NCBI GenBank assembly: GCA_038527215.1
Contig: JBCBGC010000012.1
Coordinates: forward strand, 23,740-87,739
Reading direction: 5' to 3'
DNA: 64,000 bases
From: JAWPMV01 sp038527215
GTDB taxonomy: Bacteria; Bacteroidota; Bacteroidia; J057
The notes beneath the pieces were generated by a model. The model had not been told where the DNA came from. It searched no databases and saw only the letters and a program-made list of their open reading frames with translations. Within the stretch, counting starts at the first letter, position 1. The number at the start of each line of letters is the position of its first letter. The translations under genes were made by a program, and so were the position numbers. Shown here one piece after another: positions 7,917 through 14,348 of the stretch.

Positions 7917-8789
7917 TTAAAGCCAGGCAATTCCTTTTTCGGAACCCAAAATTCCTGCTATTCTTTCCGTCGTAAACTGATACAATTCGTGTTGAGTATC
8001 CCTTTCATTGAGGGTGGTATTTCCATTTATGCCTTTCCCTTTTGAATTTATCAGAACAAAGTGCTCTGCATCTGGATTTTCTCCTCTTAAAATGGATAGC
8101 GGAATCATTGCATATTCCTGAGGACTTTTTTGCCTATTCCTCAGGAGGAACCCAAATATTGGGCTGAGGATTTTGATAAATTTAGGGAACTGCCCATTTC
8201 TTCTAATGTCCGTGTCCACAATCCCAGGATTTAAGATGTTTACTTTGACCCCTAATGCTTTGAGTTTTTCTGCCATGGTCAAGCCATAGAAATCATTTGC
8301 TATCTGACCTATTCCGTGCCCTTTGAAGCTATTAGCCCGAGCGGGTAAGGGAAAATTATTCATAAATCTCTTTGAGGGAGGGAAACCCGCTGCCGCAATG
8401 TGCATCATTCTTCCGGGCACAAATTTTGGGTCTTCACCCATCAACAACTGATTGATGAGAAATCTTGAGTAATAGTTTAGGGCAATTGACATTTCTAATC
8501 CCTCCTCCGTATTTAGCCTTTTTACCCGCAGAATGTCAGCCGTGTGAATGATAACATCCAAGCTATCCAGGGTAGCTTTAATTTCGGTTACGAGGGCACG
8601 AATATTCTTCAGTAAAGAAACATCAGAAAGAAGGTAATGGCCATTCGTGGGATTGGCTTTCTTAAAAGCCTGAGCTTTTTCTTTGCTTCTGCCCACAATT
8701 AGAACTTTGTTGGACCTTACCAATTCATTGGCGAGTGCTCTACCAATACCGTCAGTACCGCCAATGATTAGGATGCTTTTATTGTTCAT
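7917..8789 (-). CDS. SDR-family protein with degenerate catalytic motif
   Basis: A 290-residue Rossmann-fold protein of the short-chain dehydrogenase/reductase superfamily, close to the retinol-dehydrogenase/WWOX-like branch. The cofactor motif GGTDGIGRALA is near the N-terminus, LLSDVSLL and the NILNPGIVDTDIRR segment are in their usual places. The expected YxxxK catalytic pair aligns with HGIGQ (around residue 155), so Tyr and Lys both appear replaced; a YG...K arrangement shortly after does not have the right spacing. It may be a non-catalytic or altered SDR. The start overlaps the upstream DUF6069 gene by 11 nt, showing translational coupling. Base composition is low: 21 of 60 G+C at 8041-8100. 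It is the last gene of an inserted cassette. Confidence 0.85.
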   Translation of the reverse strand: MNNKSILIIGGTDGIGRALANELVRSNKVLIVGRSKEKAQAFKKANPTNGHYLLSDVSLLKNIRALVTEIKATLDSLDVIIHTADILRVKRLNTEEGLEMSIALNYYSRFLINQLLMGEDPKFVPGRMMHIAAAGFPPSKRFMNNFPLPARANSFKGHGIGQIANDFYGLTMAEKLKALGVKVNILNPGIVDTDIRRNGQFPKFIKILSPIFGFLLRNRQKSPQEYAMIPLSILRGENPDAEHFVLINSKGKGINGNTTLNERDTQHELYQFTTERIAGILGSEKGIAWL

Positions 8790-9192
8790 TGCTTGATGCC
8801 TTGTTGGTTAAAAAATAAATGGTTGAGATGCCAACCACGATGTGCATTACATTGAGGCCTAACGCCATTTGCATGGGGACAGCCTCTATGGTAAAGGGGG
8901 TAGCAAAGGAAAGCACGAGAATTATGCTGGCTAACATCCTGAAGATTATGATGCTTTTCTGAGGAAAAAGTCTGTCAAGAAGCCAACATATTATTGCGGC
9001 AGCCAGAATCGGAACAAAGGAGGCAAACAAGACTGGGAGCCAGGAAAGTGAGCGTCCGTCGGGCGTAACAGGAAGGCTAACATCTATGATACCTAGCCTA
9101 ACGAATAGGAGGTAGAGGAGGAGGTTAATGGCAATGGAAACTAGCATGGCCTTTAAAGCTCGAACCATTAAAGAGGTGAATGATAGACGCAT
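8779..9192 (-). CDS. DUF6069-like four-helix membrane protein
   Basis: A 137-residue protein with four hydrophobic segments (roughly residues 12-35, 47-67, 78-98 and 108-128) and short loops. It matches the layout of DUF6069 inner-membrane proteins, which frequently accompany TetR regulators and small oxidoreductases; the function is unknown. The 3' end overlaps the SDR gene by 11 nt. A 13-bp palindrome identical to the one in the tetR promoter abuts its start codon (9193-9205), so it may have separate regulation within the operon. An alternative ATG at 9168 would place the palindrome farther upstream. AT-rich, like the rest of the cassette. Confidence 0.72.
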   Translation of the reverse strand: MRLSFTSLMVRALKAMLVSIAINLLLYLLFVRLGIIDVSLPVTPDGRSLSWLPVLFASFVPILAAAIICWLLDRLFPQKSIIIFRMLASIILVLSFATPFTIEAVPMQMALGLNVMHIVVGISTIYFLTNKASSNEQ

Positions 9193-9205
9193 ATAACAGT
9201 GTTAT
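9193..9205. promoter_or_regulatory. Operator copy 2 (ATAACA-N-TGTTAT) before the DUF6069 gene
   Basis: A perfect 6-1-6 palindrome directly before the DUF6069 start. Apart from the central base it is the same as the palindrome in the tetR promoter at 9776-9788. A good -7 element is not visible here, so it may control an internal or weak promoter, or act as a roadblock. Confidence 0.65.
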
Positions 9206-9222
9206 TTTTGGGGTAAAAATTT

Positions 9223-9765
9223 TTATCGGATGCCGTTTATAAAATTTCTGACAAATTGTATGGTTGTGGCCTCCATATCGAAATCTTTTTTATGCGGAAA
9301 GTCTTTAGTTATCTGGATAAATCCATAGAGCATGGCATAGAACTGTAAAAATGCAATCCTCGAATTTACCTGAGTGATTTGCTGAATCACTTCATAGATG
9401 ATGTTGCCAACCTCTCTCTTCGTTTTAGCAGATTTTGACTTACAGGAATTGAACTTATAGTCAAACATAAGTTCATAATACATGGGGTGTTGCAAGGCGA
9501 ATCGTATATGTACCAGGGCAATGCTTTCTAACATTTCTTCAGGCAGGTCGAACTGCTCCGTAGCCTTGGTGTAGGCTGTCCTTAGAATTGCAAATCCTCG
9601 TTGCTGAATCTTGAACAGGAGTTCCTCTTTACTCCCAAAATCTGAGTATATCTTTATCGTGCTATAACCAATTTCCTTTGAGATCCCTCTTACAGAAACC
9701 TTTTCCCAACCCACCTTCTGCGCTATTTCTAGGGTTGCCTGGAGGATGTCTTTAGCATCGTTCAT
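9223..9765 (-). CDS. TetR/AcrR-family transcriptional regulator
   Basis: A 180-residue one-component repressor. The N-terminal TetR helix-turn-helix is clear (ILQATLEIAQKVGWEKVSVRGISKEIG followed by IKIYSDFGSKEELL), and the C-terminal half is alpha-helical with a ligand-binding character. The frame is open to an ATG at 9777, but the ATG at 9765 is chosen: the TetR domain then starts at the usual place, and the promoter -7 element (9771-9778) and operator lie just upstream. This leaves at most a few nucleotides of leader, so the transcript may be leaderless. The gene heads the tetR-DUF6069-SDR operon. It presumably represses itself and the two downstream genes through the two palindromes; the inducer is unknown. 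G+C is 21 of 60 at 9301-9360. Confidence 0.88.
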   Translation of the reverse strand: MNDAKDILQATLEIAQKVGWEKVSVRGISKEIGYSTIKIYSDFGSKEELLFKIQQRGFAILRTAYTKATEQFDLPEEMLESIALVHIRFALQHPMYYELMFDYKFNSCKSKSAKTKREVGNIIYEVIQQITQVNSRIAFLQFYAMLYGFIQITKDFPHKKDFDMEATTIQFVRNFINGIR

Positions 9766-9770
9766 CCCCA

Positions 9771-9801
9771 CAAACATAACACTGTTATATCAAGTTCCAA
9801 A
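9771..9801 (-). promoter_or_regulatory. tetR promoter with embedded operator copy 1
   Basis: On the minus strand there is TTTG (9801-9798), a 19-nt spacer and TATGTTTG (9778-9771), an exact match to the Bacteroidota -33/-7 promoter pattern. The palindrome ATAACA-N-TGTTAT (9776-9788) sits in the spacer and overlaps the -7 element, an ideal position for repression by the downstream TetR protein. Confidence 0.78.
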
Positions 9802-9824
9802 ATTTTTTAATCATTGGCGCTACC

Positions 9825-9925
9825 TTTGGCGTCGATCTCTATTTGTAGAAAGATGATGAGGACTAAGCGGCCTCCAGGGGAAAGCGGAGCACGAAGGTAC
9901 TGCCTTTTCCGGGGTTGCTCCTGAC
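9825..9925 (+). repeat. Right copy of the diverged direct repeat, with a ydcF 3' remnant
   Basis: This is the partner of the repeat at 7758-7858. In this copy the kinase end is intact, while the other side (about 9831-9862, plus strand) is a decayed ydcF 3' end: it would read LYL-stop-KDDED-stop where the intact gene reads TYLWKDYEP-stop. The mirror-image state of the two copies points to duplication of a ydcF/kinase convergent junction around the tetR cassette. Confidence 0.75.
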
Positions 9926-11449
9926 CGAAACGCTGCCACCATGGGCTTCCATGGTCTCCTGAACATAACTCAGCCCCAGACCAAAACCTTTTACATCATG
10001 CAGGTTTCCGGTAGACACCCGGAAGAAGCGGGTAAAGATGCGTCCCTGATCAGATTTGGAAATCCCTTTGCCTTGATCACTGACTGCAATCACCAATTCA
10101 TTGCCCTGGTTGTAGGTATGGAGCCGAATGTGCGGAGCGTCCGGGCTGTACTTATTGGCATTGTCGAGGAGGTTGTAGACCATGTTGTTGAAGTGGACCG
10201 GGTCTGCGTTCAAGTCAAAACGCTCCGCTTCCAGGTCCATTTCCAGCTGACCTTCTCGCTCCTGCACTTGCAGGTCCACGTGCCGGGCAGCCTTTTCGAT
10301 CAAGAGGTGAGCATCGATGGTTTCTTTTTTCAGACCGATTTGCTTGCGCTCAAAACGAGCTGCTTGCAGTACCCGCTCTACTTGCCGGTTCATCCGCTGG
10401 TTCTCTTCCTTGATGATCCCGATATAGCGAGCCATGCCTGCTGCCTCTTGTTGCACCCGAGGATTTTTCAGGGCATCTGCCGCTACCGAAATGGTCGCAA
10501 GTGGGGTCTTGAGCTCATGGGTCATGTTGTTGATGAAATCGGTGGTCATCTCCGAGAGCTTCTTCTGGCGCAGGATGGTCCGAATGGTCCACCAAAAACA
10601 AAAAAGGATAATGCCACTGAACAAGAGAGAGGCTACAGCCTGCCTCCACACAGATTTCAGGGCAAATATTTCCTGGTTGGGAAAGCCTACGTATAGGTAG
10701 CTTTTGTCCTTCAGACCGAGATAAGGAAATAGCTGGACCTTATGGCGGGAATCCATCAGATGAGGCATGCTGACCTCCTCTGAGTGGAACAAAATCTTCT
10801 CATATGACGGGATATCCACCACATATTCATAGCCGAGATAGATGCCCTGATCTTCCAGAGAAACCTGTAGCAAACTATCCAGCATCCGGGGATCAATCCG
10901 GTCTTCGATGCGTAGGTTTTGTGAGCGGATATCCCGCATGGTCTGACTCATCACCCGCAGCATCTGGGGGTCCGCCGGCATCCTGATGCCGGAGCCGCTG
11001 GTCAGGCTATCTCCATCCCCTTCAAAAAAGAAGGCAATTTCTTCTTCCGTATTGACCCCAAGGGAGTCGCTGGGGATGGTGGTTTCCTGTTCGGTGATAT
11101 AGCTATCCCGAATTCGGACCCGGCGCTCGTTCAGGCTATCGGTTTCCTCCACCCCGATGCTGAGGCTTAGATCGGGCGTAGGTTCCCGACCAGCAGCCAG
11201 TTGTTCATCTTCAAAACGGTTATTGGGATTGGCGACCTGAATCTCCCGGATAATTTTCACGTAGCTGGTACTCACGTTCTCCGCATAGAGGCGATCTACC
11301 AACTGATTGAGGGCGTCATTAACCGAGGTATTAAAATTTTCCTCCGTCAACTCAATGGCTTTTCTGATCTGCATCACCTGCAAATAGATCAAACCCAGCA
11401 ACGCCAGGCTCGCCACCCCTACCATGATATGAATTCGATACCGTTTCAC
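9863..11449 (-). CDS. Membrane sensor histidine kinase (orphan)
   Basis: A 528-residue kinase with two membrane helices (about 10-28 and 268-288) enclosing a 240-residue periplasmic sensor region with no recognised fold. A HisKA domain follows, with phospho-acceptor H311 in MTHELKTPLATIS. The HATPase domain has an N box (LLDNANKY, 427-434), G1 (DQGKGIS, 458-464) and G2 (GFGLGL, 488-493). There is no response regulator gene next to it, which is unusual for this type. The start is GTG at 11449, with an alternative ATG at 11425. A -7 element (11454-11461) ends 4 nt before the GTG, implying a leaderless message or the later start. Four TTAAC boxes upstream suggest control by an OmpR-type partner. 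It is divergent from the charged secreted protein at 11583. Confidence 0.93.
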   Translation of the reverse strand: MKRYRIHIMVGVASLALLGLIYLQVMQIRKAIELTEENFNTSVNDALNQLVDRLYAENVSTSYVKIIREIQVANPNNRFEDEQLAAGREPTPDLSLSIGVEETDSLNERRVRIRDSYITEQETTIPSDSLGVNTEEEIAFFFEGDGDSLTSGSGIRMPADPQMLRVMSQTMRDIRSQNLRIEDRIDPRMLDSLLQVSLEDQGIYLGYEYVVDIPSYEKILFHSEEVSMPHLMDSRHKVQLFPYLGLKDKSYLYVGFPNQEIFALKSVWRQAVASLLFSGIILFCFWWTIRTILRQKKLSEMTTDFINNMTHELKTPLATISVAADALKNPRVQQEAAGMARYIGIIKEENQRMNRQVERVLQAARFERKQIGLKKETIDAHLLIEKAARHVDLQVQEREGQLEMDLEAERFDLNADPVHFNNMVYNLLDNANKYSPDAPHIRLHTYNQGNELVIAVSDQGKGISKSDQGRIFTRFFRVSTGNLHDVKGFGLGLSYVQETMEAHGGSVSVRSNPGKGSTFVLRFPLEAA

Positions 11450-11453
11450 GCTC

Positions 11454-11484
11454 CAAAGATATTACGCAAGGCTGTATGCCCAGG
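11454..11484 (-). promoter_or_regulatory. Kinase promoter: good -7, weak -33
   Basis: TATCTTTG on the minus strand (11461-11454) matches the -7 consensus. The -33 position 19 nt upstream reads CCTG (11484-11481) rather than TTTG. The TTAAC boxes begin just upstream, so this looks like an activator-dependent promoter. Confidence 0.5.
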
Positions 11485-11489
11485 ATACA

Positions 11490-11526
11490 TTAACTTTTTC
11501 TTAACAGACATTAACTAAGCCTTAAC
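11490..11526 (+). promoter_or_regulatory. Four phased TTAAC boxes (probable response-regulator site)
   Basis: TTAAC occurs at 11490, 11501, 11511 and 11522, with steps of 11, 10 and 11 bp, so all lie on one face of the helix. Seen as two larger units, ACATTAACT-N4-CTTAAC repeats at 11487-11505 and 11508-11526 (period 21 bp). Tandem direct half-sites at this spacing are typical of OmpR/PhoB-type winged-helix regulators. The site lies between a -7 element for the kinase and one for the secreted-protein gene. Confidence 0.72.
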
Positions 11527-11528
11527 CC

Positions 11529-11556
11529 TTTGGGTATCACTTATGTCCTACTTTTG
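11529..11556 (+). promoter_or_regulatory. Promoter of the charged secreted-protein gene
   Basis: TACTTTTG at 11549-11556 fits the -7 pattern TAnnTTTG. TTTG at 11529-11532 is 16 nt upstream, shorter than the usual 19 or so. With transcription starting near 11563, the TTAAC boxes lie at about -73 to -37, where class I/II activators bind. Confidence 0.6.
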
Positions 11557-11582
11557 GTATGTTGCCTTAAAAGGACAAAATC

Positions 11583-12923
11583 ATGCCTACGAACACTCCA
11601 TTAAGAAAAATTCTCACCCTTGCTTCTCTCCTGGTCCTGTCCCTTACCCTCAACAACCTGATGGCCCAGGAAGTTACGCGTAAAGTCCGCATTAAGATGG
11701 AAAAAGAAGTCGATGGGAAAAAGACCGTCATCGACACGGTCTTTACCGTGGGCGAAGGAGACGATTGGAAAGAGGCAGACTTTATGAAAGAATATGAGTC
11801 CGCTGACGGAAAAAAAGTCCGGATCGAAAAAAGCATTCGAGTCGAAATGGAAGGCGAGGCTGAAGAAGGGCAGGAAATCGAGGTAGAAGTCAGTGAGGAC
11901 GCAGAAAACGTCTTTATCATCAAAAACGGGAAGAAAAAGGTCATTCGCCTGGATGGAGAGGATGAAGATCAGGTCATGATTTTCAAAGGAAAAGGCAAGA
12001 AAGGCACCTGGACTACCGAAGAAGGTGAAGTGATTGAGTTGGATGGGGACGGCCAAAAGGTCGAAGTGATCATCAACGGAGAGGACGGAAAAAAGATCGA
12101 ACGAAAATCACAAGTCATCATCAAAGAAATCGAAAAGGATGGAGAAGCACGTCTTTGGAAAGATGAGGATGGCAAGGTCATCATTATGAAAGGCAACGGA
12201 GCGGGGAAAGAAATCAATGAAGAAGTAAAAGTCATCCTTCAAGAGATCGAAGGGAAAAATGATGTCAACATCTGGAAAGGAGAGGATGGGAAAGTGATCA
12301 TCATGAAAGGGGATGAAAAAGTGAAAAATATAGATGATGACGCCAAAGTGATCATCCGTAAGATGGAAGGAGCAGAGGGGGAAGAGAAGCGACAGAAAGC
12401 GTACAAGGAAATCCGCATTCGCAAGGACCGTAACGACATGAGCGAAGCAGATAAAGCACGCCTCAAAGAGCTCATGCAGGACAAAGAGGTGAAGGAGTTC
12501 ATGGAGCGCATGGACATGAAGGTGATGGAATTAGAAGAAGAAAAGGGCAAGCCTACGGGCATGATCCGTCAGCAAAAGAAAAATGTGTCTCTTTCCATCA
12601 GCAAATTGGAGGAGGCTGATAAAGCGTCCCTCATGGAAAATGGGGTGAAAGAAAAAGAAATCGACGGAGGCCTGGTAGTGAAGCAGATGTACCTCTTCTC
12701 CCAGGAAGGGCAGTTTCACCTCAAGTTTGAAGCACCGGAGAAAGGGTTATTGAGTGTCAGCTTAAGAGACCAGGACGGCGAGTTGATTTGGGTAGAGAAG
12801 CGCAAGGACTTTGAAGGTTCCTTCAAGCAGGCGCTGGAGTTGTCCGTGGAGGACAAAGGCACCTACTTCCTCACCATCACACAAAATAAAAAAGCCACCA
12901 CCCGGAAGGTGGTGCTTAAATGA
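11583..12923 (+). CDS. Highly charged repeat-containing secreted protein with T9SS type A sorting end
   Basis: A 446-residue protein with a signal peptide (about 1-28, ending NLMAQ). The rest is extraordinarily rich in Lys, Glu, Asp, Gly and Ile/Val. A repeat of about 40 residues is visible around 170-260: VIIKEIEKDGEARLWKDEDG then KVIIMKGNG, and VILQEIEGKNDVNIWKGEDG then KVIIMKGDE, with weaker copies before. The C-terminal 80 residues (from about FHLKFEAPEKGLLSVSL) form the beta-rich type A sorting domain for the type IX system, ending GTYFLTITQNKKATTRKVVLK. It is therefore probably exported through the outer membrane and attached to or released from the cell surface. No catalytic motif is recognised. 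It is divergent from a sensor kinase, shares phased TTAAC boxes with it, and ends at a strong terminator. Confidence 0.85.
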   Translation: MPTNTPLRKILTLASLLVLSLTLNNLMAQEVTRKVRIKMEKEVDGKKTVIDTVFTVGEGDDWKEADFMKEYESADGKKVRIEKSIRVEMEGEAEEGQEIEVEVSEDAENVFIIKNGKKKVIRLDGEDEDQVMIFKGKGKKGTWTTEEGEVIELDGDGQKVEVIINGEDGKKIERKSQVIIKEIEKDGEARLWKDEDGKVIIMKGNGAGKEINEEVKVILQEIEGKNDVNIWKGEDGKVIIMKGDEKVKNIDDDAKVIIRKMEGAEGEEKRQKAYKEIRIRKDRNDMSEADKARLKELMQDKEVKEFMERMDMKVMELEEEKGKPTGMIRQQKKNVSLSISKLEEADKASLMENGVKEKEIDGGLVVKQMYLFSQEGQFHLKFEAPEKGLLSVSLRDQDGELIWVEKRKDFEGSFKQALELSVEDKGTYFLTITQNKKATTRKVVLK

Positions 12924-12957
12924 TTTTTTTGATCCATATCTACGTTTACGTGACACG

Positions 12958-12986
12958 ACCGCTGGCTAACGTCAGCGGTTTTTTTT
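12958..12986 (+). terminator. Intrinsic terminator after the charged secreted-protein gene
   Basis: ACCGCTG (12958-12964) pairs with CAGCGGT (12973-12979) around an 8-nt loop, followed by T8 (12979-12986). Confidence 0.88.
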
Positions 12987-12992
12987 GCGGCC

Positions 12993-13658
12993 CTACTCTA
13001 CCCACTCTACTTTATCCTGCCAGGCACTGTTGCGCTTGCCACGTGGCCATCCATCCTTAGGACGGCCTACCATAAAGAAGCCCAGGAGTTTATCCTCTTC
13101 GCCCAGGCCCATCCATTCCCGCATCCGGTCATGGTAAACCACGCCTCCACTGCTCCAGTATGCGCCAAGGCCCAGGGCTGTGGCAGTCAGATGCATATTT
13201 TGAACCGCAGCGGCTACGGCTTCAATTTCTTCGATAACCGGAATCTTAGGATTAGCCCCTCGCTTCATGCAGATCGCGATCACATGGCTACAAGCCAGCG
13301 GACGGTTCAGGAGTTTGTCATATTTTTTCTGGTCAAAGCTCTCCTCTGAGGTTACTTCCTGATAAATCTTCGCCTGCGCTTCGCCCAAGGTTTTCAAAGA
13401 AGGTCCCGTAAACACCTTGAAAAACCAGGGTTCAGTTTTTCCGTGATTGGGCGCCCAATGCGCATTTTCCAATAAAGCCTCAATTTCCTCACGGCTTACT
13501 GCTTCCCCCGAAAATTGCTTAGGAAAGACCGAGCGACGAGAACGTATCAGGTAATTAACTTGCTGAATATCTAGCTGGGGAATGGGGAGTAACGCAGCAC
13601 TTTTGCTTTCACTCACTACTACTTTCCCCCCACTTTTGCGAACGACTATTTTTGCCAT
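12993..13658 (-). CDS. Nitroreductase family protein
   Basis: A 221-residue FMN-dependent oxidoreductase. The nitroreductase core begins near residue 35 with the FMN-phosphate motif RSRRSVFPKQFSG and continues with ALLENAHWAPNHGKTEPWFF, the AVAAAVQNMHLTATALGLGAYWSSG segment and the C-terminal LGFFMVGRPKDG. This pattern resembles the YdjA/TM1586 group. About 33 extra residues at the N-terminus have no counterpart in the family core. Family members reduce nitro compounds or quinones with NAD(P)H. The gene is divergent from glutathione peroxidase across a short region carrying a palindrome of PerR/Fur type (13696-13714) that overlaps its -33 element. A joint oxidative-stress role is inferred from that arrangement. 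Confidence 0.9.
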   Translation of the reverse strand: MAKIVVRKSGGKVVVSESKSAALLPIPQLDIQQVNYLIRSRRSVFPKQFSGEAVSREEIEALLENAHWAPNHGKTEPWFFKVFTGPSLKTLGEAQAKIYQEVTSEESFDQKKYDKLLNRPLACSHVIAICMKRGANPKIPVIEEIEAVAAAVQNMHLTATALGLGAYWSSGGVVYHDRMREWMGLGEEDKLLGFFMVGRPKDGWPRGKRNSAWQDKVEWVE

Positions 13659-13675
13659 AAGAATGATAAGTAGGT

Positions 13676-13714
13676 CAAAGATAGGAAAATTCCCTATTTA
13701 GACCAATTCTAAAT
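13676..13714 (-). promoter_or_regulatory. Nitroreductase promoter overlapped by a PerR/Fur-like palindrome
   Basis: TATCTTTG on the minus strand (13683-13676) is a consensus -7 element, with TTG (13706-13704) 20 nt upstream as -33. The inverted repeat ATTTAGA-N5-TCTAAAT (13696-13714) covers the -33 element. The right half extends to ATTCTAA, the PerR-type half-site; the left half deviates at the two innermost bases. Confidence 0.5.
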
Positions 13715-13793
13715 AAAGGAAAGCCCTCCTCTCTTTTCGCCCTTCAAAAACATTGCCCTAAAAAGCTGGGTTTGGAAAGAAATAAAACCCAAC

Positions 13794-14348
13794 ATGCGCT
13801 ATTTTTGTTTAATCCTTACATATCTGGCCTTTTCAGTCAGCCTTTTCGCTCAAGATCAAGCTATGACACCTACCGAGACGCAATCCATCCACGACTTCAC
13901 CTTGAATACCCTACAGGGCGAATCTCAAAGCCTGGAAACCTATAAAGGCAAAGTCATCCTCATCGTCAATGTGGCCAGCAAGTGCGGCTTAACCCCGCAG
14001 TACAAACCGCTACAGGAACTCTACGATGCCTATAAAGATCAAGGGCTGGTCATCCTGGGCTTCCCCGCCAATAATTTCATGAACCAAGAGCCTGGATCGG
14101 CAGAAGAGATTGAAGCCTTTTGCCAGAAAAACTACGGGGTGAGCTTCCCGATGTTTGAAAAAATCTCCGTCAAAGGAAAACAGCAGCACCCCCTCTACCA
14201 GTACCTCGAAGCCCAGACCGGCGAGGATCCTAAATGGAATTTTCACAAATACCTGATCAACAAAGACGGTAAGGTCATTTCTTCCATCAGTCCTACGACC
14301 CAGCCGGATGCAGAAGAAGTGGTCAGCGCCATCAAAGCCCTACTCTAA
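13794..14348 (+). CDS. Glutathione/thioredoxin peroxidase family protein, exported
   Basis: A 184-residue glutathione-peroxidase-fold protein with a signal peptide (about 1-20, ending SLFAQ), so it acts in the periplasm. The peroxidatic cysteine is C64 in NVASKCGLTPQY. The usual PCNQF segment reads PANNF, so the catalytic glutamine position is asparagine, while the following QEPGS and the WNFHKYLI tryptophan/asparagine are kept. Non-selenium enzymes of this type mostly use thioredoxin to reduce peroxides. The start fits the signal peptide. The 3' end overlaps the convergent gene by 9 bp. It is divergent from the nitroreductase and may share PerR-like control. Confidence 0.92.
   Translation: MRYFCLILTYLAFSVSLFAQDQAMTPTETQSIHDFTLNTLQGESQSLETYKGKVILIVNVASKCGLTPQYKPLQELYDAYKDQGLVILGFPANNFMNQEPGSAEEIEAFCQKNYGVSFPMFEKISVKGKQQHPLYQYLEAQTGEDPKWNFHKYLINKDGKVISSISPTTQPDAEEVVSAIKALL

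Noticed and set aside
9941..10696. 251-codon plus-strand open frame opposite the sensor kinase
   Set aside because: It lies wholly antisense to a kinase with all canonical motifs, and its translation has no recognisable domain.
11487..11526. Possible CRISPR-like or tandem minisatellite repeat
   Set aside because: The unit is only 21 bp, occurs twice, and is made of short TTAAC boxes between divergent promoters; a regulator site is the better reading.
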